From: Trachythela sp. YZ-2020
Lineage: Eukaryota; Cnidaria; Anthozoa; Malacalcyonacea; Clavulariidae
Assembly (NCBI GenBank): GCA_016169945.1
Contig: JADLSH010000382.1
Span: forward strand, 2,232,001 to 2,296,000
DNA length: 64,000 bases
Reading direction: 5' to 3'
The notes beneath the pieces are model-generated. The model was not told where the DNA came from and ran no database searches. It saw only the letters and a program-made list of their open reading frames with translations. The position numbers and the translations under genes are program-made. Below, one piece after another: positions 1 through 10,168 of the stretch. Each line of letters opens with the position of its first letter. The first letter of the stretch is position 1.

Positions 1-2971
1 TGTTTTGATTAAAAACTTCTACAAAAATTTAAATTTTGTTTGCATTATGTGCATACTAACCATTCATTGCTCCCATATCAGTCATTTGCATAAATGCTGC
101 GCATACATGGGCCTCTATTTCCCTATCATGGAACTCTTTATACTCATTGTAAGATTTTTCAATTCCCTTTGAAGCATTTGTTTTTCCAGTGCGATTCATG
201 CTAGCTTTGGTTGTGCCTATTTCACCAACAGAGCCATGTTTAACAAATCGTTCAAATTCCATCTGAAATAGTCAATGAATACGGAAATAGGAACAAAACC
301 TTAATTTAATGTTATACTGTACACTGTATTGTTACAAATATTGTATTGTAAGTTTGCTATATTAAATAATTATTGCTATAGCAGTACTGTGTGGTAATAC
401 CTTGTATAGTGTGACCTTGGCATGCCAATCTGCAAATTCAGGTGAGATGCCTTCCAGTCTGTCAAATTTGTTGTCCCCCACCCTAAATGTCCACTTGACA
501 TTTCGACTTCTTTCCTCAAACAATTGATCTCCATGCAAGGGAACAGGACTCAAAACATCTGATTCTATGCTAGGAACATATTTCTGCTCATTTGATATCA
601 TCAGTTGTGCCATTTCTCCAGAAACATTAGCATTAATAAATTCCAAGCCCAGAGAACACTACAAAAATACCCCAAAACAAAACTATTTTTGGTACATGTT
701 GAAACTCCAGGATGGGACACAACTATTAAAACATGGAATTTCCATGAGGATCTAATTTAATCTAATTTACTAATTTATTTGAACATTCCCAAGTGGGCAT
801 TTGGACAATCCAGGAAATGGCAACACTTTCTGACTTCCATGTCCTCACCCCCTTTGTGGTTCTAAAACAAAATATACCATATACTTACTATATCTGACTT
901 TGAAGACAGTTCTGTAGAGTATTGATGAGGAATATGCCATACGACTTGCTTGGTTAAACATTTAAATGGTTTCAGGTAAGTAGTTATAATTCTACTAATC
1001 AACATAGCCCAGCGCTTCTGTAGTCTTGCACATGTAAACTCATCTGGCAGCAGTTCAGACAAATGAATATCTTTAACAAGTTTCTGTCTTTTCTTGCATT
1101 CTAGCTTAGGTTCTACCACACGGTCACACACAGCATATTGATGAGTCCAATGGATGGATTTATTGACATGATCTTTACTTTGTATTCTTGCGTGGATTTC
1201 AAAATCAACATTGTCACCCACTATTCTGTTGATATAAATGGTATAGATATTAACATTGTAAGTGTGTGTGTGTGCATTTATAGGAGGGGGGGTGGGGGGT
1301 GGGGGGTACTGTAATCTAAAATATCAAGTCACCCTTGGTATTTTGGATAAGCCCCCTCCTTGATATTTTAGATAAGCCCCCTCCTATAAATGCACACACC
1401 TGGGTGGCTCACCACATCCCCTCATTGTAGACTCCCAAGCTGTACATTTACTATAATTGCATTCATACTTACTTGTAGTAGGGTAATTTTTTGTGTTTCA
1501 GCAAATATATCATTTCGTTTAATGTCTCCTCTGTTATTGGACATTCAGAACAGGGAACTTGGGCATTGGTTAATGCAAGTGACTGGCAGTATTTTAGAAT
1601 ATTCTCATCAAAATATGTATATATACTCCTGGGTGATGGTGGTGGTTCCTATGTTGACTTCCCTTTCAATCTCCATGTCATTATCAGCTAAAGGCGGGAG
1701 TTGGTTTGCTTTCACCTCTTCCAATAGCCGAACAGCTTTTTCATTTTCTTCTATTCCTTTCTTCCAAACTAAAACTTTGGAATCATAGTGCTTGCCCATC
1801 TTTCTTTGTGCAGCTACCATTCTTTGAGGTGACATACAAATCCCAAGTCTATTCAAACGGGTTGTACCATCATATGAAACACCACTATGGAGAAGGACTG
1901 TTGATATTCTGTAGTGGAAAGCAGATAATTCCTTGTTCCTTTCACGAGCAACTACAGCTGTGGTTAAAGCAATGGAATTAATCAAGTGTAGAGAGTTGTC
2001 TTGTCCATTACTGGCATTAGAACCACATGCACCATGGACACAAGAATTCCAAAAAGGCAAATAAAGTTCAGCTTCCTTTACCACAAATTTATTTGAGAAA
2101 CTAGCTAATTCATCTGGTTCACGACCTTTAAGAACCGTTTCAGACTTTACATACAACTTGAACTCGTTATTGACCTTCCTGTTCAGTGCAACCTGTAGAT
2201 GTGGGATAATCTCTTCATGGTTAACGACTGCATTTGCTGCCGTACTCCAATTTTGCAGGACAATATTTTTTACCAGATTTATCGTTTTTCGATTACGAGG
2301 TGTTTTCACTGTAACATTCCCATTCGGAGACAAAATTAATACCTTAACAGTTGTTTTTGTATCAATAATATCACCAATATCCAGGTGGCTTAAAATATTC
2401 TCACTATCAGATTCTACAAACGTTGGCAATTTGTATTGGCTATTTTTATCTGAGCTGTCGTCGTGTAATTTTTCCTCTCCTTCGCGTGCTTGAAATAGAC
2501 TTTTTCGGCTTGACTTTGGCCGCTGTGAAACCGTTTCAGATGGATAAGTCTTCGGTGACTCTGTTCTTTCAATTTCTGACTCGAATTTTTTCTATTAGGG
2601 GTAACAGTTGTTGGGAGTTGTCGTTTCACAACAAGTTCAGGTGACTTCGCGGTCGCACACTTTGTCTTTGAACAAATAAAGGCGTGGAGTTGAGAACAAT
2701 TCAATATCTTTCGGGAACACGGCGGACAAACTCTGCTTGAAGAATCGGGTTCTTCTTCTAGATGTATTCCAATCTCTGAGCACAGAGATGCGAGGATTTT
2801 CCCTTGAAATTTATCTCTCTGCGAAGCTTTAAATAAATTAACAAATGAGGCAAGGGAACCGTATTTGTTCCTGAACGAACAATCACAGAGACGACAACAA
2901 TCATCAACACTGGCGGGTTTCTGTTTTCTACCCACTCGTGAATATACTTTTGTTGGAGTTACTTTGTCCAT
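1..2971 (-). CDS. ZAD-like zinc-binding N-terminus plus DUF6589 protein, partial, with a frame break
   Basis: Minus-strand multi-exon gene running off the left edge. Coding blocks with consensus splice sites: 2971-1627, 1225-889, 658-401, 262-61 (donors GTATAT, GTAAGT, GTATTA, GTTAGT; acceptors CAACAG, TTGTAG, TTTCAG). Downstream of the first block the splice phases join without a break. The N-terminus (start MDKVTPTK at 2971) has CCRLCDC near residue 25 and a later CPPC, the spacing of a ZAD-type zinc-binding domain. The remainder carries motifs I recognise from DUF6589, such as SYDGTTRLNRLG, GDNVDF, HWTHQYAV, PLHGDQLFEER and DRLEGISPEFADWH. DUF6589 has no established function; its multicopy nature suggests a mobile or domesticated origin (inference). 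The ZAD frame runs to about 2414, while the DUF6589 frame is open from about 2590; they overlap out of frame, so a frameshift, pseudogene or assembly error lies between. The C-terminus is missing. Confidence 0.75.
1264..1399. repeat. Short inverted repeat in a DUF6589 gene intron
   Basis: TGCATTTATAGGAGGGGG near 1273 is mirrored by CCCCCTCCTATAAATGCA near 1377, with a GT-rich simple tract outside and G-rich sequence inside. It looks like a small hairpin or MITE-like insertion in the intron between the first two coding blocks. Confidence 0.6.
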
Positions 2972-4251
2972 TTTAAAATACGATTTACGAGTATTTTCGA
3001 GAAAACACGTGAAAAGTTTGTTTTGACAGCTCGTGCAAAATAACTTCCGGCGCGATCTCATTGGTCGAATCAACGAGGCGTGACAGTGGGCGTGACGTGT
3101 AGGCGGATTTCAATTATTCCGATCATGGTTGCAGGCCCTCCTTCCTGCTCGCTTCCCCCTCTCGGGCTGGACGCGGGCTTGCTCCCATGCGGGCTCGAAT
3201 CCCCCCTCGAATCCCCCCCCCAAACGGAGGGCCGCTTGCAGGCTACCAAACCACTGAATAACTTGTTTTGTATTCCTCCATTGATTTAAATAACTTGTTT
3301 TTGTCTCAAATTAGAATTAATTTTGTCCAAAATAACTTTGCTTATTTTTCCGGATTCGCTTTTAGCGGGATTAATTAATCGGCATTTTGGATTGTTTTCG
3401 AATTTTTCTTTGTGATCTTTTAAAGATATAAGAAATTAGGCTCAACATATTTCGAGACTTTTAGAAAGGATTTTCAAAGCAAATGGCTAACTAGGTATCT
3501 GCCCATTGCACATCGATTTTCCATTGGAGATCAATTGCGGTTCACCTCCAAATCACGGCATGACTGATATTATTCAATTTTAGAGAATAATAAATAGTTT
3601 TTCTCTTAAAATTCTTGTTCGAGTTGCAAAATTTGTCTTGCCACCTTAAATAACTCTAGAACGCAAACCGTTGGCTATTTTGATCAGTCAAATAGCAATG
3701 TAATGGCATGATATAATAGTTATTCCATCCAATATAAGAGCCTGAAACCTCTCTTCAACCTATGTATATTTTAATATATTAGTAGTTCAAGTAAAGGAAT
3801 TAGTAAAATCATACAGTATTTAATACTCAATCGTTTATAAGTTTATTTTTAATATTTATAGTTATATTTAATATGTTTAAAAAATTTTAACATGTAAACG
3901 CATTGTTATTGAAATGTAGAATAAAACCATTACCATTCATTGTTATCCTTGACAATTATTCGGGCAAACTTTAATTGGTCTAATGTTATACAATAGCCGA
4001 AGTACATGGAAAAACCTGCAGCATTTGGTATAGAGTCACAGTAAAAACACTATTCTCAAGCGAAATTAACATCATATTATGCAAGGCACCTAAAATGGGC
4101 GTGTCCCAATAGAAAATTGGCGTCTTCTCGTAAAAATGGGCGTGGCACAGTAAAGCGCGAGGCCCCCATAAGCGCGAGGCCCGCGGCATATGCCGCATCT
4201 GCCACGTGGTTAATCCGGCCCTGATTACTAACCTTTGTTTAATATTTCAAG
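2972..4251. other. Non-coding stretch between two gene fragments
   Basis: About 1.3 kb holding the presumed promoter of the minus-strand DUF6589 gene (GC-richer around 3030-3240, with C-rich repeats near 3195-3230) and then AT-rich sequence. I searched for an upstream exon of the ILEI/PANDER gene here and did not see a convincing one. Confidence 0.5.
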
Positions 4252-5216
4252 GTCGCATTGATGGAGGATATTCATTCGACACGCATGGAGATGTCAATGC
4301 AGGAGAAAATATGGCCAAAAAATTGAATGAAATAATTGACGCCAAGCAACGGTTAGTAATATCAAATTCGTGGTTTTCCCCTATTATTTACTCCCGTCTG
4401 CCGGATACACATTCTCTCTATTTGTCTGTTCGTTTGTTTGTTCGTTGGTTTGTTTGTTTGTTTGATTGTCAACAGGATACCCGAAAAAATTATCATGGAA
4501 TTCAACTCAAACGTTTGTGAGCCAGTAGCCATATTAAGTCAAGGGTACTTTCGCGAATTATGAATGGGTTTGAATAAATGAAATTACAAACTTACGATTA
4601 ACGTTGTCTTGCTTCGCTATGATCTGTAGTAATAATAATAACAATTTTTTTTAAAGTGGGTGACACATGACAGCGATCTGTAAAATACTAAATACATAAT
4701 GCATGCAGTATTTATGCTTGACTTTCTCTCAGCAAGAATCATCGCTGAATCGTGCAAGAGAAAACTTTAGTAAGTAGTCTTTGAGAGCACTCTGGTCTTA
4801 TTTCAAAATCATCGTCAAATTGTACGTTGTTTTAAGTGCAAAAGATGTTATTATTCGGAGTATATATTTTGTTCTTCGTCTCTTGCAACTGTCGCCTGGA
4901 ATCATGAGCAGTGGCGAGAAAAAATCTTCTTGCATTTCTAATACGGTAGAATTTTGTATCAAATAATTTTACTGGTGTATTTGGTTTCAGAAAAATTATC
5001 CTAATAGCAGTTCAAGACGAAGCGTCCAGTCTATTCCATTCCATTCTTGAAAAGGCATTGCTTCGTGTTGGTGGAAAGAAACCTGTGTGGCCTTGGTATA
5101 GAGGATCATATGTACTGGTCGGGTATTCTGGAACTGACAGCAAGTCATGGGTAACTCAAGTTTTAAAACAAAGTGGTAAAGGGCCAAGTGTATTAAAAAT
5201 GCTTATTAAGAAATAA
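4252..5216 (+). CDS. ILEI/PANDER (FAM3-like) domain protein, last two exons
   Basis: Two plus-strand exons, 4252-4351 and 4991-5216. The first follows a TTTCAAG acceptor and ends at a GTTAGT donor; the second follows GGTTTCAG and ends at TAA (5214-5216). Joined in phase they encode the C-terminal half of an ILEI/PANDER domain: GGYSFDTHGDVNAGENMAKK, then KIILIAVQDEASS, and later YVLVGYSGTDSKSWV. In the family this fold occurs in secreted FAM3/ILEI proteins and in CEMIP/TMEM2-type extracellular proteins. An AATAAA hexamer at 5221 directly follows the stop. The N-terminal half of the domain was not found upstream, so this is either the 3' end of a gene with distant exons (possibly separated by the DUF6589 unit) or a truncated copy. 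Frame and motif agreement make the domain call good; intactness is unknown. Confidence 0.72.
4405..4466. repeat. (TTTG)n-type simple repeat
   Basis: Degenerate run of GTTTGTTTGTTTG units in the intron of the ILEI/PANDER gene. Confidence 0.8.
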
Positions 5217-5370
5217 ATATAATAAACGAATATTCAAATTGTTTTGAAGTGTTTCTTATTTTGCGAATTATATTTGTTTCGTATTTATTTATCTACCGTG
5301 TTGGTCCAGGCAGAACGCGTTTCCACTTATCAGCAATCTGTATATATAGAGATTGTGTGTTTATAATGCA

Positions 5371-6060
5371 TGCCGAGAAAAATCTTGATATTTACCCATA
5401 CACCATATACTGGCATCACTCCCATCTTATATACCGAATTTGCGGTTAATACTCAGCAGCTAGCCAGTACTACTAGCTCAGTTGGTTAGAGCGCTTCACC
5501 GGAATCGCAGGACCGCAGATTCAATTCCTGCCAGAGGACCTAAGTTGCATTTTTCGCAACTGCATGCTCCTGGCTAGGTCTAAAAATGGATATACATTTT
5601 CGTTCGAATATCACATTAACTAACACCTTCTACTGATAATCCTAACGAACGAGAAGCCGAGAAAAGTCTTGATATTTACACATACACCATCTACTGGCAC
5701 CACTCCCATCTTATATACCGAACTTGCGGTTAATGCTCAGCAACTGGACTCTGTGGCTCATTGGTTAGAGCGCTGCACCGGAATCGCAGGGCCGCAGATT
5801 CAATTCCCGCCAGAGGGCCTAATTTTCATTTTTCGCAACTGCTCCTGGCTAGGTCTAAAAAATGTATATAAATTTCCGTTCGAATATTCCATTTACTATA
5901 TAACACCTTCTACTAATAATCCTATTGAACGAGATGCCGAGAAAAATCTTGATATTTACCCATACACCATATACTGGCATCACTGCCATCTTATATACCG
6001 AACTTGCGGTTAATGCTCGGCCAGGACTCTGTAGCTCAGTTGGTTAGAGCGCTGCGCGGC
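5371..6060 (+). repeat. Tandem repeat of about 283 bp with tRNA-like segments, 2.4 copies
   Basis: Units start at about 5371, 5655 and 5936 with the shared block GAGAAAAATCTTGATATTTA (middle copy slightly changed), so the period is 281-284 bp; the third copy stops near 6060. Each unit carries a tRNA-like stretch: an A-box-like TAGCTCAGTTGGTTAGAGCG and, in the two full copies, a B-box-like AGATTCAATTCC flanked by complementary GCAG/CTGC. The T-arm consensus GGTTCGA is degraded to GATTCAA, so these are more likely tRNA-derived repeats (SINE-like) than working tRNA genes. Confidence 0.8.
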
Positions 6061-8298
6061 ATCGAGGCATCAAGATGCTGATGTTTCATGATTGCAAATT
6101 AGTTAACGAGTGCATGAATTTTACTGTATATATTTTATTAAACCTAATTCTATTAATATCTTTAATTGTAAATATTCACAAAATTTCAAAATTCTCTATT
6201 AATTAATAAACCATGATAACTTGATTATTAATAGTGATTTATTTTTTCAGGTTTTTATTTAAGAAAGTTTAAATATAAAAACAATTAATTATGATTTTGT
6301 ATCTTCAATTTCCAAACATGTTGCATGATAATAATTACTGTATTTTTCCAGCAGAAAGTGGGGCTGTGTCATTGTGTGATGAATTCTGCAATAAAAAGGA
6401 ATAGATTAATTACAAAATTAGCCTGCGTAGCAGTGCTAGTGGGCGAGGCCTCCTCCACTCTCTTTTTCTCGAGTTCCCTAACCCCAACTCTAGCCCAGCC
6501 TTCCCCCCTAGCTGGCACTTACAGCAAGCTAATACAAAATATGCAATGTTCTCACGGTGGGACAGAAATATACAAAACTGTGTATATTTCTTGAAATAAT
6601 CTTGAGATGGTATTTCAAATATATCACCTAATTTAACCATGAGTCACCCTGAGCCTCCTAGTTGCCCTTCCTTTTGTATCAGTCAATTCTAGCATTTCCC
6701 ATCGGCCCAGAATTTGCAAGCTTTCTATGCGTGAATGTTGCCAGTGGACAACTTCTGAATGTGTGTAAATATGAAATTGCATGAATCTACATGCAGGGAC
6801 TAAATTCAGGTCATACCTGCCTTAAAGATTACCCTCCCCTCATGAAATTCTTACAAATATCTGTATCGGTGGAGCCCTGCATATACCAATATTTTTGGGA
6901 CACGGTGGGACATTGTCACACTCTTTGTTTTCATTGTCACAGCCTTGGGGGGTTTTTTATTTAAAAAAATAAAATGCAACGGCCTTGCAGTTGCCTTTTG
7001 TCTGGATGGAGAAATATAAAATGCAAAAGCCTGGGGGTTGCATGCGCGCTGGATGGAGAAAAATAAAATGTAAAATCCAGGGGGCTCCATGCGGACTGGA
7101 TGGAGAAAAATAAATTATGAATTAAAAATGCGGAATTTCAACCTTTTTAACCTAAAAATAGCCGTTTGCTTCAAGGGTAAAACTGAGTTTATAGCACGAT
7201 ATTTTGATTGGTTTCTACAACCAAACTGGCAAATTGTGAAATGTACAGTTCGCTGCTTGCTAAGATAATGCATTACACTGAGCAAGGAAGTTGTTTTCTT
7301 AACAAATTGGGTGTATTTCATCGTTTTGTCTGCCAATTTTTCACGATGTGAACTGTGAAATACTGGAATAATTCGTCTCTTACCTGTTTATATTGGCTTC
7401 AAATATCGTCTTCGCCCACATTTCTCGAGGGTTTAATATTTGTTTGTTGTCTTTGAACAAATGGTCAAGAATTAAAAAAATATGTGCAAAACTCGAAAGC
7501 AACGAGAATTTACTGCACAAAGCTAAAAAACATTTTTCAAAAACCAGGGGGTTGTGATTTTGCAAAAACCAGGGGGTTGTGACAGAAAATGCCAAAATCT
7601 GCCTGGCTGACATTAGCACCAGTTCCTCCAGTTATAGTATAGCTCAGTGGTAGAGATCAAATAATAACATTACGTCATTTTAAGAAAGCTGTCGCTGATT
7701 GGCTAGAGGTTAAATTTCATTACATTAGACAGTCGATAGTAATATATCTGCGCTAACGCAGATCCAAAAAGCAGACACACTTCTATTTAGTTTCCCATCG
7801 AAAAACTTACTCGACTAAGCATTATCTTGCGCCTCAAATTTTACAATTTAACCGAAGACGAACAACACGCTAGAAAATCACTTCTTGTAAATAACGGAAA
7901 AGCTTCGATAAAAAGGAAAGCAACCGTATATACCATGGGTAAGGTAGTTATGACGGTCCTGAAGCTTGCGAACTTGTGGGCCTTTTCATATTAAACCATC
8001 CATGAGAAAACGTTTGGCAAATATTTTTTCAGGCTGTTCGTCATATGGGACCCATGTCGTGTTGACCACACCTTCAACCATGCATGTATAAACTTTTTTG
8101 TATTATATGCTTGTAAAGTAAATAAATAGAGAAAATATTGGGCAAGATAAAGAGATTACGGATTGGCAATCATATAAAACAAGTCAACACGTTTAGCAGA
8201 TAAAATAAGAAATGAACTCAACAATAATTTCGAACAATTTTAATCATAACCCTGGCGACATGCCGTATCACAATAAAAACGCAGAAATAGGCACCGCA
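6061..8298. other. Intergenic DNA with no supported gene
   Basis: AT-rich sequence. It includes a segment near 6419 starting AGCCTGCGTAGCAG, the same end motif as the MITE at 33652-37763, a short minisatellite at about 6968-7112, and a lone A-box-like TAGCTCAGTGGTAGAG near 7640. The short open frames have no recognisable domain. Confidence 0.5.
6968..7112. repeat. Minisatellite, about 47 bp unit, three copies
   Basis: Three imperfect units, each ending CTGGATGGAGAAA(A)ATA with the block AAATGNAAAAGCCNGGGGG inside. Confidence 0.6.
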
Positions 8299-8450
8299 AT
8301 ATCATTTGGTTCAACCTTCCATTTGGTAAGAGTGTCAGAACCAACATAGAACACAATTTTCTCAACTTAATTGAAAAACATTTTCCGTCCAACCACAAAC
8401 TTCATAATTTTTTTACAGGAACACAGTCTCAGATCTTCTAATCTCAGCTA
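8299..8450 (+). pseudogene. Penelope-like element RT remnant
   Basis: One frame reads IIWFNLPFGKSVRTNIEHNF, then NLIEKHFPSNHKLHNFF. IWFNPPFS-type and KHFPxxHKLHKIFNRNT-type motifs mark the region just after the RT core in Penelope-like elements. The same KHFPPHHKLHKIFNRNTVK block is seen at 37.88 kb. The reading frame is lost on both sides, so this is a decayed fragment. Confidence 0.6.
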
Positions 8451-9049
8451 CATGTTATGATTAATCTGGAATCTGGACGCGCCATCACGGACTGGCTAAT
8501 ATAATTAATATTGATAGATCGAGCGACAAACTTTTCGAGCGAACTTTTAATGTTTCGTGTTTAACTCGATGCGTCAATCAAGAAAATTTTCGATATGTAT
8601 TACGGCAGTTATATATAGGGTGGTGTAACGCCAGTGATTTCGTTGATGCTTTGCGGCTGTGGCCTGGGCCACAGAACCGGCCGTATGCCACAGACCGGTT
8701 CCCACGCCATTGACTTCCCTCCTTTATGCTTAAGATATCTCTTTTCCGTTGTATTCTTATTGATTATACTTTAATAGTAAGTTGCAAGCTACTTCGATCT
8801 TATGCTTAACTACCTTCTTAATTCAGCCATAATTAGATTCCAACAATATCTACAATTATTAAATTCCATTTTTAATCCTCTACTGACTATTTCCAAAGGT
8901 AAAATGTCTATACAACGTACCCCAGCTAGAGGTTCATACTAATACCATGCAGGTATTATTTAATAGATCGCGTGAATTAACGCGCGCTCATATACCCATT
9001 GCCACCCATTCACTCACATTATTATGAAATATATTAGCTAAATGTTTGG

Positions 9050-9300
9050 GTTTTTTATTTAGCTTCGCCAACTAGGGCAGGGTCACCACAAAAGCATATT
9101 ATGCCAATTACTGTGGGCCCTTTTACCTAACCCACCCTGTCAACTTTCCATGTGGGAAGAAACCGGAGTAACCAGAGAAAACCCACGACTTTCGGCAGAG
9201 CGTTGACTTTAGTCGCATTGAGAATGTTCTCACTGAGACTTGAACCTGCTGCCTTAGAGGTGAAAGGCAAGTGCGCTAACCACTTCGCCACCGAAGCCCC
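9050..9300 (-). mobile_element. tRNA-derived SINE, minus-strand copy
   Basis: Read on the minus strand it starts GGGGCTTCGGTGGCGAAGTG and contains an A box (TGGCGAAGTGGTTAGCGC), a degraded B-box region, a central TCTCTGGTTACTCCGGTTTC-type block, and ends TTGGCGAAGCTAAATAAAA. About 250 bp. The same family occurs on the plus strand at 14669-14946. Confidence 0.8.
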
Positions 9301-9391
9301 AGTTGCCATTGTCTCTATCTTTACTTACAGTAGGGACTTTAAAATAGCCAACAACGGACTACAGACTATACGGATGGGAGCTGCAGTACAC

Positions 9392-9475
9392 GGTCAAGCC
9401 ACATGACTGCTTTGAAGTATGACTGCATCATAAGTCACATGACTGCGTCATAAGTCACATGACTGCATCTTAGCT
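9392..9475. repeat. Minisatellite with 20-bp GTCACATGACTGC unit
   Basis: Repeated GTCACATGACTGCNTCATAA units with degenerate flanking copies. Confidence 0.7.
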
Positions 9476-10168
9476 GCTTTGAAGTCATCAAGCTGCAACG
9501 GTGAGTTAGAAAGCTGTTTTTCCTAGTGCTGAGTAGGTCAAGATTTGCATGGTCAAGATGTGATTTATCCAAAATGCGAAATGGGTGGCAATGGGAGAAA
9601 TTTTTCTTATATAAAGTTCTTGCATAAAAACTTCAACCAGGTAATATAGAGGAGAAAAGACATATTTTTCGACATACAACTCTCCTAACGAAGAGACTTC
9701 GCTCAAACTCGAGAAATGAGTATTTTTTCTCTTCTAGATTGACTGACTGACGTGTTCATCTATCATGCATCACAACTCACAAGGATTTATAGTTCTACAT
9801 TGCAGTTTCGCCCGCGGTTGATAATCAACCGGTGTTAGGCATTTAGGTGTATGGGTTATTTTGAAATAGTTCTTCTAGTTAGGATTTTAATGGTTTATTC
9901 AAATGTTTATCTTTTATAAGTAGTTCAATAGTTTATATACTATTTGTAACCAATTACTACTTGAAACTACGTTTATATTTTATGCAAATATTGGGAGAAA
10001 AGGTTCGTTTGCGTTGTCTTCTTCTGATTCAATCAAATCTGATTTCGCAGGTGTATTTAGACAACTATTCACGATTTCGTCGTTGTGGGTAGATGTCTAC
10101 AGTTAAGAAACAATATTTTGACGATCACTTTAGCATATGCATGGGAACGAATGATGCATCTAAAAAGG
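9476..10168. other. Region downstream of the RTK stop codon
   Basis: AT-rich sequence expected to hold the 3' UTR of the minus-strand RTK gene in its upper part. No recognisable domain on either strand. Confidence 0.4.

Noticed and set aside
5461..6060. Possible functional tRNA genes
   Set aside because: The T-arm consensus is degraded, the acceptor stem does not pair well, and the segments are embedded in a repeated unit of about 283 bp.
7630..7660. tRNA A-box-like TAGCTCAGTGGTAGAG
   Set aside because: No B box or T arm follows; probably a fragment or chance match.
9127..9406. Overlapping frames on both strands
   Set aside because: They are translations of the tRNA-derived SINE.
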